DNA of 64,000 nt, taken from Clostridia bacterium (GTDB taxonomy: Bacteria > Bacillota_A > Clostridia > Christensenellales > Aristaeellaceae). A program made the position numbers and the translations under genes. Location of the stretch: the NCBI GenBank assembly GCA_017525805.1, contig JAFXSH010000164.1, positions 1-64,000 of the forward strand, in the 5' to 3' direction. Below are positions 42,197 through 51,210 of this stretch, in pieces. The notes under the pieces were generated by a model. That model ran no database searches. It saw nothing but the letters and a program-made list of their open reading frames with translations, and was not told the DNA's origin. Numbering within the stretch: the stretch's first letter is position 1; each line of letters begins with the position of its first letter.

Positions 42197-42796
42197 ATGC
42201 GCGAAGAAAGAAAAAGCATGCTGATCGTCATATCTGGCCCCTCCGGCGTGGGAAAAGGAACGATTTACAGCCAGCTGCTGAAAAATGATCCCAGCCTGAC
42301 CTTTTCCGTCAGCGTAACCACCCGCGCGCCCAGGCAGGGCGAAAGGGAGGGCATCGATTATTTCTTCATTTCCCATGAGGAATACGACCGCCTGCTTGCT
42401 GAGGACGCTTTCTTAGAGCACGCTACCGTTCACGGCAACAGCTACGGCACCCTGAAATCACAGGTGGAAGCCAAACTGGCCGGAGGCTGGAGCGTGGTGC
42501 TGGATATCGATCCACAGGGGGCCAGGAACGTGATGCGGATCTGGCCGGAATGCGTGAGCATTTTCCTGCTGCCTCCCTCCTATGAGGAGCTGCGCAAGCG
42601 CCTGTATGGCCGCAATACCGACCATCCCGAGGAAATCGAACGCCGCCTGAGCAACGCCCGGGGGGAAATCGAACAAGCCAACCTGTACCAGTATAACGTG
42701 GTGAACGATGATGTGGAGCGCGCTTATCAGCGGGTGGCCGCTATCATCGCCGCCGAAAAATTGCGTACAACCCGGTATCATCCCGTGGTTGAATGA
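42197..42796 (+). CDS. gmk: Guanylate kinase
   Basis: 199 residues. P-loop GPSGVGKGTI, the GMP-binding segment SVSVTTRAPRQGEREGIDY and DIDPQGARNV are all present. Phosphorylates GMP to GDP. GAGGGGG site before the ATG. Confidence 0.95.
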   Translation: MREERKSMLIVISGPSGVGKGTIYSQLLKNDPSLTFSVSVTTRAPRQGEREGIDYFFISHEEYDRLLAEDAFLEHATVHGNSYGTLKSQVEAKLAGGWSVVLDIDPQGARNVMRIWPECVSIFLLPPSYEELRKRLYGRNTDHPEEIERRLSNARGEIEQANLYQYNVVNDDVERAYQRVAAIIAAEKLRTTRYHPVVE

Positions 42797-42813
42797 TAGA
42801 GGAGGATATTAAA

Positions 42814-43029
42814 ATGCCTGTAAACAAGCCTGCTATTGACGAACTGTGCCAGAAAGTGGACTGCCGCTATACCCTGGTTGTGGAAAGCGCCAAGCGCGCC
42901 CGGGAACTGGTGGGCGGCTCCCAGCCCCTGATCGACGCCAAGGAAATGAAGCCCGTTTCCGTAGCCGTGGATGAAATCAACCGGGGGCTTTTGACCTATC
43001 ACCGCAACCTGGAAGACGAAGAGGACTAA
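42814..43029 (+). CDS. rpoZ: RNA polymerase omega subunit
   Basis: 71 residues. KPAIDELCQKVDCRYTLVVE followed by KRARELVGGSQPL and PVSVAVDEINRGLL match the omega subunit of Clostridia. ATG 42814 has GAGGAGG about 8 bases upstream. The short upstream extension starts inside gmk. coaBC follows after 5 bases. Confidence 0.92.
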   Translation: MPVNKPAIDELCQKVDCRYTLVVESAKRARELVGGSQPLIDAKEMKPVSVAVDEINRGLLTYHRNLEDEED

Positions 43030-43034
43030 GCAAA

Positions 43035-44240
43035 ATGACCCTGGAAGGTAAAACCGTCGTATTGGGCGTAACGGGGGGCATCGCCGCGTATAAAGCCTGC
43101 GAGCTGACCTCCAGGCTGCGGAAAGCCGGGGCGCAGGTGTACGTGATCATGACGCAAAACGCCTGCCAATTCGTGGCCCCTCTGACCTTTGAAACCCTGT
43201 CCAATCATCCCGTGGTCACGGACACCTTTGCCCGGCCTTCCACCTGGGAGGTGGAGCATATCGCCCTGGCCAAGCGGGCGGATGTGTTCGTGATCGCCCC
43301 GGCCACCGCCAACATTTTAGCGAAAATGGCCCACGGCATCGCCGACGATATGCTGTCCACCACCGTGCTGGCGACCCGCGCGCCCGTTTTAGTGGCTCCC
43401 GCCATGAACACGGGCATGTGGGAAAACGCCGCCACTCAGGAAAATGTTCAAACGCTGCTTCGCCGCGGCGTGCGCTTCGTCGGGCCGGAGGGCGGTTTTC
43501 TGGCCTGCGGAGATACCGGGGCCGGGCGCATGAGCGAGCCCAGCCAGATTTTTGACGCCATTGCGGAAACGCTGAATCCCCGGCAGGATATGAAGGGGCT
43601 GCGTGTGCTGGTCACCGCGGGGCCTACGGTTGAAAAAATCGACCCGGTGCGCTACATTTCCAACCGGTCCAGTGGGAAAATGGGCTACGCCATCGCGGAA
43701 GCGGCGGCAAAGCGCGGGGCGGACGTGATCTTGGTCACAGGCCCCTCCCGCCTTGAAATTCCCCAGGGTGTAAAGGCCGTTGCAATCCAGTCCACCCAGG
43801 ACCTGCTGGAAGCCATGAGGAACCATTGTCCGGAAGCGGATGCCGTGATTCAAGCCGCCGCTCCGGCAGATTTCACCCCTGTCGTGGTGGCTGACCAGAA
43901 GATCAAAAAACAAGGGGACGGCGACTTGACGCTCACCCTGCGCCAGACCCCCGACGTGGCCGCCCAGGTGGGAAAAATGAAGCGCCCGGGACAGACTTTG
44001 GTCGGTTTTGCCGCTGAAACCAACGACGTGCTGCAAAACGCCGAAGGAAAGCTTACCAAAAAGAACTTAGATATGATCGTGGCCAACGACGTGACCGCCC
44101 CCGGCGCGGGCTTTGACGTGGACACCAACATCGTTACTTTCGTAACCCATGACGGGAAGGAAACCCTGCCCTGCCTGCCCAAAAAACAGGTAGCGGAAGA
44201 ATTGCTGGATCGGGTCATGAAACTGCGGGAATCGCTTTAA
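43035..44240 (+). CDS. coaBC: Bifunctional phosphopantothenoylcysteine decarboxylase/phosphopantothenate-cysteine ligase
   Basis: 401 residues. CoaC half: GVTGGIAAYKACEL, the PAMNTGMWENAATQ motif and the clamp CGDTGAGRMSEP. CoaB half from about residue 185: VTAGPTVEKIDPVRYISN, SSGKMGYAIAEAA, VGFAAETND and LDMIVANDV. Catalyses two steps of coenzyme A synthesis from phosphopantothenate. Confidence 0.95.
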   Translation: MTLEGKTVVLGVTGGIAAYKACELTSRLRKAGAQVYVIMTQNACQFVAPLTFETLSNHPVVTDTFARPSTWEVEHIALAKRADVFVIAPATANILAKMAHGIADDMLSTTVLATRAPVLVAPAMNTGMWENAATQENVQTLLRRGVRFVGPEGGFLACGDTGAGRMSEPSQIFDAIAETLNPRQDMKGLRVLVTAGPTVEKIDPVRYISNRSSGKMGYAIAEAAAKRGADVILVTGPSRLEIPQGVKAVAIQSTQDLLEAMRNHCPEADAVIQAAAPADFTPVVVADQKIKKQGDGDLTLTLRQTPDVAAQVGKMKRPGQTLVGFAAETNDVLQNAEGKLTKKNLDMIVANDVTAPGAGFDVDTNIVTFVTHDGKETLPCLPKKQVAEELLDRVMKLRESL

Positions 44241-44256
44241 CACGGGAGGAAAAAAG

Positions 44257-46479
44257 GTGTACGCGGAAATCATTGTGGACATCGCGTCCGAGCAGGTAGA
44301 CCGCGTATTTACCTACGCCGTCCCCGATACCCTGTCTGTCGTTCCGGGCATGCGGGTGCGCGTGCCCTTTGGTCCAAGGGAAAAAGAGGGGTATGTGATC
44401 CGGTTAAAGGAACAGTCGGGTTATGACGAAAAAAAGATCAAGCCCATTCTCGCCGCATTGGAGGATTATCCCGCTCTGTTGCCTCCGTTAATGGAACTGG
44501 CCCAGGAAATCAAGGAAAAAAGCCATTGCCCCCTGTGCGAAGCCCTTCGGCTGATGCTGCCCGCCGAAATGCGGGGCGGACGGGTGAAGGTGAAAACAGA
44601 GGAATACGCACAACTGACCATTCCCCCGGAACAGGTGGAAGAAGCGATTCAGGCGCAGAAGCGTTCCGCCAAGCGGCAATTGCTGATCACCCTGCTGTCC
44701 GACGGTCAGCCCCATCCCGTGGACGAATTGCGCTCCATGATCAACAGCGTCAGGGACGCGCTCAATGCCCTTTCCGAAAAGGAAATGGTGCGGGTCTTTG
44801 AAAAAGAAGCGTTTCGTTCGCCCTATTACGGGCGGATAGACGCTTCGCCCGATCCCGAACTGACAAAGGAGCAGCGTGAAGCCCTGGAAGAATTGATCCC
44901 CGCCCTGCGCAAGCCGGAAAAGCCGTTCCTGCTGCACGGCGTTACCGGATCGGGGAAAACGGAAGTATTCATTCGCCTGGTGCGTCAAGCGCTGAAGATG
45001 GGCAAGGGCGCTATCATCCTTGTGCCGGAAATCGTGCTGACCCCCCAGATGATCCAATGGTTCCGCTCTCGGTTCGGAAACGCCATGGCGGTGCTGCATT
45101 CCCGTTTAAGTCCTGGAGAGCGCTTCGATGAATGGCGGCGCATCCGGCAGGGAGACGCCCGCATCGTGATCGGGGCGCGCTCCGCCGTGTTCGCGCCGGT
45201 GGAAAACTTGGGCGTGATCATCGTGGATGAGGAGCATGAACAGACCTATCTGTCCGACAGGTTTCCCCAGTATGATGCCCGTGAAATTGCCGCGTCCAGA
45301 GGAAAACGGGAAAAAGCCGCCGTGCTTTTGTCCAGCGCCACCCCTAGCATTTATTCTTACGCCATGACACGGCGGGGAGATTATACCCTGATCGAAATGC
45401 CCCATCGGGTGCTGGACCGGCCCCTGCCGCGGATCCATTTGGTGGATATGCGGGAAGAGCTGCGCAAAGGAAACCACGGTATGTTTTCCGGCCTTTTCCA
45501 GCAAAAGCTGCGCGCCTGCCTGGAAAAAGGCCAGCAGGCCATGCTGTTCATCAACCGCCGGGGCTACGCCAGTTCCGTCACCTGCCGCAAGTGCGGCAAA
45601 ACGGTGAAATGTGACCGGTGCGACGTATCCATGACCTATCACAGCGTGGATCAGACCCTGCGCTGCCATTACTGCGGCGCGATTCGACCCTTGCCGAAGC
45701 TGTGTCCTGCCTGCCAAAGCTCCTACATCCGCCCCATGGGGATCGGCACCCAGAAGGTGGAAGAAGAACTGAACAAACAGTTTCCCGGCGCGGGCGTGAT
45801 CCGCATGGATATTGATACCACCAGCGGCAAAAACGCGCATTTTGAAATGGTGGACCGGTTTCGGGCGGGGGAAGCGCAAATTCTGCTGGGCACCCAAATG
45901 ATCGCCAAGGGCTTGGATTTTCCCCAGGTGACGCTGGTGGGGGCCGTGCTGGCGGACCTGACGCTGAATTTCCCCGATTATCGGTCCCCGGAACGTACTT
46001 TTCAACTGCTGGTGCAGGTGGCGGGCCGGGCCGGACGGGGATTGGAACCGGGGGAAGTGGTGATTCAAACCTACCAGCCGGATCATTATGCCGTTCGGGC
46101 GGCGGCAAAGCAGGATTACCGGGCATTTTTCAACGAGGAATTTGAACGGCGCAAGGCCGGGCTGTATCCACCCTTTACCATGATGATCCGGTTCCTGTGC
46201 GAAGCCAAGGAAATGCCGGAAGCGCTGACCACGGCGGAAAGCATCCGGGACAGGATCGTCAGCGAATTTGAGGGAACGCCCCTGTACCGCCGTATTTTCT
46301 TTATCCGGGCGGATGAAGCGCCCATTACCCGCATTCAGGACAGGGCGAGAGCCCACGTGTTAGTCAAGCTGCTCAATCACCCGGACACGGACCGGATGCT
46401 GGCCCGTTTTCAGGAAATGGCTTCGGATGAATATCCGGCCAGGGTGCAGTTGGAAATCAATCCGGCGTCCCTGGCGTAA
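44257..46479 (+). CDS. priA: Primosomal protein N' (replication restart helicase PriA)
   Basis: 740 residues, GTG start behind GGGAGG. N-terminal DNA-binding domain (VDRVFTYAVPD, GMRVRVPFGPREKEGYV). Helicase motifs GVTGSGKTEVF, DEEHEQTY and SSATPS. The zinc-binding cysteines are in CRKCGKTVKCDRC, CHYCG and CPAC, followed by GIGTQKVEEEL and AGRAGRG. Loads the replicative helicase at stalled forks. Confidence 0.95.
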   Translation: MYAEIIVDIASEQVDRVFTYAVPDTLSVVPGMRVRVPFGPREKEGYVIRLKEQSGYDEKKIKPILAALEDYPALLPPLMELAQEIKEKSHCPLCEALRLMLPAEMRGGRVKVKTEEYAQLTIPPEQVEEAIQAQKRSAKRQLLITLLSDGQPHPVDELRSMINSVRDALNALSEKEMVRVFEKEAFRSPYYGRIDASPDPELTKEQREALEELIPALRKPEKPFLLHGVTGSGKTEVFIRLVRQALKMGKGAIILVPEIVLTPQMIQWFRSRFGNAMAVLHSRLSPGERFDEWRRIRQGDARIVIGARSAVFAPVENLGVIIVDEEHEQTYLSDRFPQYDAREIAASRGKREKAAVLLSSATPSIYSYAMTRRGDYTLIEMPHRVLDRPLPRIHLVDMREELRKGNHGMFSGLFQQKLRACLEKGQQAMLFINRRGYASSVTCRKCGKTVKCDRCDVSMTYHSVDQTLRCHYCGAIRPLPKLCPACQSSYIRPMGIGTQKVEEELNKQFPGAGVIRMDIDTTSGKNAHFEMVDRFRAGEAQILLGTQMIAKGLDFPQVTLVGAVLADLTLNFPDYRSPERTFQLLVQVAGRAGRGLEPGEVVIQTYQPDHYAVRAAAKQDYRAFFNEEFERRKAGLYPPFTMMIRFLCEAKEMPEALTTAESIRDRIVSEFEGTPLYRRIFFIRADEAPITRIQDRARAHVLVKLLNHPDTDRMLARFQEMASDEYPARVQLEINPASLA

Positions 46480-46493
46480 AAAGGAGTTTGAAA

Positions 46494-46973
46494 ATGGTTC
46501 GCAAAATACTGCAATTTGGAGACGAAACCCTGCGCAAGACCAGCAAGCCCATGCAGAAGTTCGACCTGCGGCTATGGCTGCTGCTGCGGGATATGGCAGA
46601 TACCATGAACAAGGCCGAGGGTGTGGGCCTTGCCGCGCCGCAGGTGGGCATCCTGCGCCGGGTAGTGGTCATCGACGTGGGGGACGAAAACGGTCTGATC
46701 GAGCTGATCAATCCCGAAATCATCTCCCAGGAAGGGGAGCAGGAGGGCAGCGAGGGGTGCCTGAGCGCGCCGGGCCGCCGGGGATACGTGAAGCGGCCCA
46801 ACAAAGTCACCGTCCGTGCCCAGGACCGCAAAGGCAAGTTCTTTGAAATCACTGGGGAAGGGCTGCTGGCCCGTGCCTTCTGCCACGAGCTGGATCACCT
46901 GGACGGCATTCTGTATTCCGACAAGGAGGAATACGAAATCAAGGATGACGAGGACGAGGAGGAACAGCAGTAA
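46494..46973 (+). CDS. def: Peptide deformylase
   Basis: 159 residues. All three motifs: GVGLAAPQVG, EGCLSAPG and HELDHLDG (metal ligands Cys and two His). Removes the formyl group from nascent N-termini. ATG 46494 follows AAGGAG. An acidic C-terminal tail (DDEDEEEQQ) extends beyond the core. fmt starts on the base after the stop. Confidence 0.95.
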   Translation: MVRKILQFGDETLRKTSKPMQKFDLRLWLLLRDMADTMNKAEGVGLAAPQVGILRRVVVIDVGDENGLIELINPEIISQEGEQEGSEGCLSAPGRRGYVKRPNKVTVRAQDRKGKFFEITGEGLLARAFCHELDHLDGILYSDKEEYEIKDDEDEEEQQ

Positions 46974-47903
46974 ATGCGCGTTGTCTTTTTAGGTACCCCG
47001 GATTTCGGCGTTCCCTCCCTGAAAGCGCTTGTTGAAGCGGGACATGAGGTCGTGGGCGTGTTCACCCAGCCGGACAAACCCAAGGGCCGGGGAAACAAAA
47101 TGCTGCCCAGCCCCGTGAAGGTGTGCGCCCGGGAGTACGGCATCCCCGTGTTCCAGCCGGTGAAGATTCGGGTGGACGGGGTGGAGGACTTGCGCGCCCT
47201 GGCCCCTGATCTGTGCGTCACCGCCGCTTTCGGACAGATCCTGTCCCAGGAAGTGCTGGATATCCCTAAAATCGGTACGGTGAACGTCCATTCCTCCCTG
47301 CTGCCCAAGTATCGTGGCTCCGCGCCCATCAATTGGGCGATCATGGAGGGGGAAACCGTCACCGGCGTCACCACCATGATGACGGACAAGGGCTTGGACA
47401 CGGGGGACATTCTACTGAAAAAAGAGGTGCCCATTCTGCCCGGCGAAACGGCGGAGGAACTGACCGTCCGCCTGGCCCCCATCGGCGCGGAGCTTCTAAT
47501 CGAAACCATACGCCGCATCGTGGCGGGGAATTGCCCCCGCGTAAAGCAGAACGAAGATGAAGCCAGCTATTTCCCCATGCTGAAAAAGGAAATGGGGGAG
47601 ATTGACTGGAATTTGTCCGCCGACAGGATCGTGAATCTGATCCGTGGGCTGACGCCTTGGCCCGGCACATGCTTTACCTGGGGCGAAAGCGAAACGGTCA
47701 AGGTCTGGAAAGCGGAAACGGCGGAGAATCCGGGCTTTGAACCGGGCAGGATCATCGCCGCCGACGCAAAACAGGGATTAATCATCGCGGCGGGTGAAAA
47801 CGCTGTGCGGGTGCTGGAAATGCAGGCCCCCGGCGGCAAGCGCATGAACCCGAAGGATTATCTGCGGGGGCATCCCGTTTCCTATACGGAAGTGAATGGG
47901 TAA
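46974..47903 (+). CDS. fmt: Methionyl-tRNA formyltransferase
   Basis: 309 residues. FLGTPDFGVPSLKALVEAGH at the N-terminus, the catalytic VNVHSSLLPKYRGSAPINWA segment, and the C-terminal domain with LTPWPGTCFTW. Formylates initiator Met-tRNA, paired functionally with def just upstream. No gap exists between the def stop and this start. Confidence 0.95.
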   Translation: MRVVFLGTPDFGVPSLKALVEAGHEVVGVFTQPDKPKGRGNKMLPSPVKVCAREYGIPVFQPVKIRVDGVEDLRALAPDLCVTAAFGQILSQEVLDIPKIGTVNVHSSLLPKYRGSAPINWAIMEGETVTGVTTMMTDKGLDTGDILLKKEVPILPGETAEELTVRLAPIGAELLIETIRRIVAGNCPRVKQNEDEASYFPMLKKEMGEIDWNLSADRIVNLIRGLTPWPGTCFTWGESETVKVWKAETAENPGFEPGRIIAADAKQGLIIAAGENAVRVLEMQAPGGKRMNPKDYLRGHPVSYTEVNG

Positions 47904-47930
47904 CGGTTGAGAAAAACGGAGGAAACGAAT

Positions 47931-49460
47931 ATGAATGACGATGGCAAGCGGACGGAAAGGAAGCCCTACGCCGGAAAAGAAAGGCATTCGGGCAAGCCGG
48001 GGGAAAAACAGTCGTTTTCTCCAAAGGACAGAAATCGGAGCGTGAACAAGCCCACTGGAAAAACATATGGCAAGCCCGGACAAAAACCCTTTGACCGCAA
48101 GCCCGCTTCTGATCCCAACGCGCCCAGCAGCTTAAGCCGCAAGGTGGCGCTGGAAATCTTTCAGGATGTGGTGCGCAAGGACGCTTACGCTTCCCTGTCC
48201 CTGGACGACCGGATGAAGAACGCAAATTTGTCTCAATTGGACAAGCGTTTCTGCGCCAGCATCGTCTATACAACCCTGGAAAACCTGATCCGCATCGACT
48301 ATGTATTGAGCTTTTTCTTAAAGGACGCGGACAACCTGGAAGCTACCGTGCGGGATATTCTGCGCATCAGCGTATGCCAGCTATTGTTCCATGACCGCAT
48401 CCCGGAAAACGCGGTAGTGGACGAAGCGGTGAAGCTGACCCGCGGCGCGGGGCTGGAGGGGCTGACGGGCCTCACCAACGCCGTACTGCGGTCCGTGGTG
48501 CGGGGAAAGAACGAAATCAAGTGGCCGTCCCCCGAGGAAGGGCCGCGCTATTTATCCATCATGTACTCCGTGCCCCTGTGGCTGGCCGAAAGGCTGAACG
48601 CGGCTTACGGCCCCGAACTGGCGGGAAAAATCTGCGCTTTCCGTACGGAAGCCCACTATACCGTGATCAGGCCCAATATGATGAAGCTGACCGATCAGCA
48701 ATTTGAACAGCTTTTGCAAAAAAAGGTTTGGGAAGTGGAAAAGGGCGCTGTGCCCCATGCGTATCGGGTGCGGAAGGCCGCCGAAATCGCCCAGGACGCG
48801 GATTTTTTCGCTGGAAACTTTTCCATTCAAGGTGAAAGCAGCATGCTGGCCGCTCAGGCGGTGGACGCAAAACCCGGCATGCAGATTTTAGACTGCTGCG
48901 CCGCTCCCGGCGGGAAAAGCGCCTATTTGGCGGAGGTCATGGGCGGATCGGGCCGGGTGTACGCCTGGGACGTGCATGAGCATCGGGTGACGCTGATCAA
49001 AACCATGATGCGCAGATTGAAGCTGGAAAATGTGCGGCCCGCCGTGCGGGACGCCGCCGCACTCAAGGAAGATATGACAGGGACCATGGACGCCGTGCTG
49101 CTGGACGCGCCCTGCTCTGGCCTGGGGGTCATGGACAACAAGCCTGATATCAAATACCGGGCCACCCCGCAATCCGTGAAGGAATTGACGGGCATTCAGG
49201 AAAAGCTGCTGAACACCTGCTGCCAGTACGTGAAACGGGGCGGTACGCTGGTTTATTCCACGTGCAGCGTTTTGCCGGAGGAAAACGGGGAACAGATCAG
49301 GCGGTTCCTTGCCTCCCATCCCGATTTTGTTTTATCTCCCCTTCCTGCGTCCTTTGGCGAACAGTTCAAGGCGCACTATACGGAAATGGGCCTGCAGTTG
49401 CTGCCTCACCGGGACGGGGTGGAGGGCTTCTTCATCGCCCGAATGCGCAAGGTAAAATGA
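47931..49460 (+). CDS. rsmB: 16S rRNA (cytosine-5) methyltransferase RsmB
   Basis: 509 residues. A basic, low-complexity N-terminal tail of about 55 residues precedes a NusB-like domain (SRKVALEIFQDVVRKDAYAS). The Rossmann methyltransferase has ILDCCAAPGGKSAYLAEVM, DAPCSGLGVMDNKPDIKY with the catalytic Cys, and VYSTCSVLPEENG. Methylates 16S rRNA C967-type sites. The basic tail is longer than usual. The start at 47931 has CGGAGG upstream. Confidence 0.92.
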   Translation: MNDDGKRTERKPYAGKERHSGKPGEKQSFSPKDRNRSVNKPTGKTYGKPGQKPFDRKPASDPNAPSSLSRKVALEIFQDVVRKDAYASLSLDDRMKNANLSQLDKRFCASIVYTTLENLIRIDYVLSFFLKDADNLEATVRDILRISVCQLLFHDRIPENAVVDEAVKLTRGAGLEGLTGLTNAVLRSVVRGKNEIKWPSPEEGPRYLSIMYSVPLWLAERLNAAYGPELAGKICAFRTEAHYTVIRPNMMKLTDQQFEQLLQKKVWEVEKGAVPHAYRVRKAAEIAQDADFFAGNFSIQGESSMLAAQAVDAKPGMQILDCCAAPGGKSAYLAEVMGGSGRVYAWDVHEHRVTLIKTMMRRLKLENVRPAVRDAAALKEDMTGTMDAVLLDAPCSGLGVMDNKPDIKYRATPQSVKELTGIQEKLLNTCCQYVKRGGTLVYSTCSVLPEENGEQIRRFLASHPDFVLSPLPASFGEQFKAHYTEMGLQLLPHRDGVEGFFIARMRKVK

Positions 49461-49462
49461 CC

Positions 49463-50506
49463 ATGAACGAACCGATTCAGTGGATGGGGCTGTACCCAGA
49501 AGAATTGAAGCAGGCCCTTTCGGACTTAGGCGAAAAGCCCTTCCGGGCGGGGCAGATGTTTTCCTGGCTGCACAAAGGGGCGCGGTTTTCCGAGATGACC
49601 AATCTTTCCCTGGCGCTGCGGGAAAAACTCGCCGCCAGCGGCATTGATCAGCCTGTGACCATCCGGGAGACCCGCGTTTCCCAATTGGACGGGACGAAAA
49701 AATTCCTGTACGCCTTACCAGACGGCAACTGTGTGGAGGGCGTGCTCATGCGTTACCACTACGGGGCGACCTTGTGCGTATCCACCCAGGTGGGCTGCAA
49801 AATGGGCTGCCGCTTCTGCGCCAGCACCCTGGACGGCTGCGTGAGGAATTTGACCGCCGCCGAAATCTTAGGGCAGGTCCAGTGCGCCAACCGGGAATTG
49901 GGCGGCGAGCGGGTGCACAATATCGTGCTGATGGGCAGCGGTGAACCCTTTGACAATTACGATCAGGTGGTGCGCTTCCTGCGGCTCGTGTCCCATCCGG
50001 AGGGGATAAATATCGGTCTAAGGCACATTTCGGTCAGTACATGCGGGCTGGTGCCTCAAATGCGGCGCTTTGCTCAGGAAGGGCTTCCCGTTACTCTGTC
50101 ACTGTCGCTCCACGCGCCCAACGATGAAATCAGGCGGCAGATCATGCCCATCGCCCAGCGGTATACCATCGAGGAAACCCTGGACGCCTGCCGCTTCTAC
50201 TTAGAGAAAACGGGCCGCCGCGTGGTGTTTGAATACGCGCTGATCGACCGGGTGAACGCAAGCGAAGCGTGCGCCGAAGAATTGGCGGACCGGCTGCGGG
50301 GAATGCAGTGCCACGTGAACTTGATCCCCCTGAACACGGTAAAGGAAAGAAACTTGTACGGGGTGACCGAAGCGCAGGTGCGCGCTTTTCTGTCCGTGCT
50401 GGAAAACCGACATATTTCCGCCACCCGACGCCGTGAAATGGGCGATGATATCGATGGCGCCTGCGGGCAGCTGAGAAAAAAGATCATGGAGGAGACGCAG
50501 AAATGA
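49463..50506 (+). CDS. rlmN: 23S rRNA (adenine-C2) methyltransferase RlmN
   Basis: 347 residues. Radical SAM motif CKMGCRFCAS, VLMGSGEPFDNYD, and the C-terminal methyl-carrying cysteine in GACGQLRKK. Methylates A2503 of 23S rRNA and A37 of some tRNAs. The ATG at 49463 is 10 bases after AAGG. An ATG at 49457 that overlaps the rsmB stop is an alternative. Confidence 0.94.
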   Translation: MNEPIQWMGLYPEELKQALSDLGEKPFRAGQMFSWLHKGARFSEMTNLSLALREKLAASGIDQPVTIRETRVSQLDGTKKFLYALPDGNCVEGVLMRYHYGATLCVSTQVGCKMGCRFCASTLDGCVRNLTAAEILGQVQCANRELGGERVHNIVLMGSGEPFDNYDQVVRFLRLVSHPEGINIGLRHISVSTCGLVPQMRRFAQEGLPVTLSLSLHAPNDEIRRQIMPIAQRYTIEETLDACRFYLEKTGRRVVFEYALIDRVNASEACAEELADRLRGMQCHVNLIPLNTVKERNLYGVTEAQVRAFLSVLENRHISATRRREMGDDIDGACGQLRKKIMEETQK

Positions 50507-51210
50507 ATGTGGCATCCAGAACGCATATCGGTCTCGTTCGCGCGTCCAATCAGGATGCGCTGCTCCTGAATCCGGGAACCAATGATTTATACGGCGTCGC
50601 GGACGGCATGGGCGGCCACAAGGGCGGGGATATCGCAAGCCTGATGGCGGCTTCTTTGGTGAGGCGATTCCTGCACGGTTTAAAGCCATCCAAGGATCAT
50701 CTCAGGCAGGGAATCGAAGAAGCCAATTTAATGATCTACGAGGAACAGCTATACCGGCCTGACCTGAGCGGCATGGGCACCACCCTGACCGTGATCTGGG
50801 AAGATAAAAAGCGGATTTTCCTCGGTCATGTGGGGGACAGCCGCGCCTACCGGCTTCGCGGCGGCGTGATCCAGCAGGTGAGCCAGGATCATTCCATGGT
50901 GGCAGAGCTTGTGCGCGATGGACTGCTGACGCCGGAGGAAGCCAGAAAGCATCCCTACCGCAACATCATTACCCGCGCCCTGGGCAGCAGTGAAACGGTG
51001 GAAGTGGATATTGAGGAATTTGATAAGCGTATTGGTGATATTTATCTCATCTGCTCCGATGGCCTGTCCGAATACGTACAGGAAGACCAAATGCAGAAGA
51101 TCCTTTCGGAACATGATTTGGAGGAAGCGGCCGATCTATTTTTGAACCTCGCGCTGGAGGGCGGCGGCAGGGATAACATTTCCCTGGTGATCGCGGAGGT
51201 GACGGCATGA
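50503..51210 (+). CDS. prpC: PP2C-family Ser/Thr protein phosphatase
   Basis: 235 residues. PP2C metal motifs: RASNQDALLL, GVADGMGGHKGG, GHVGDSRAYRLR, DHSMV, ICSDGLSEYV and GGGRDNISLV. It reverses phosphorylation by the PASTA kinase encoded next, which it overlaps by 4 bases (ATGA). It also overlaps rlmN by 4. Confidence 0.95.
   Translation: MNVASRTHIGLVRASNQDALLLNPGTNDLYGVADGMGGHKGGDIASLMAASLVRRFLHGLKPSKDHLRQGIEEANLMIYEEQLYRPDLSGMGTTLTVIWEDKKRIFLGHVGDSRAYRLRGGVIQQVSQDHSMVAELVRDGLLTPEEARKHPYRNIITRALGSSETVEVDIEEFDKRIGDIYLICSDGLSEYVQEDQMQKILSEHDLEEAADLFLNLALEGGGRDNISLVIAEVTA

Noticed and set aside
45106..46356. 416-codon open frame on the minus strand inside priA
   Set aside because: The plus strand encodes a complete PriA with all motifs. 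The antisense product is Arg/His/Gln-rich and has no start context.
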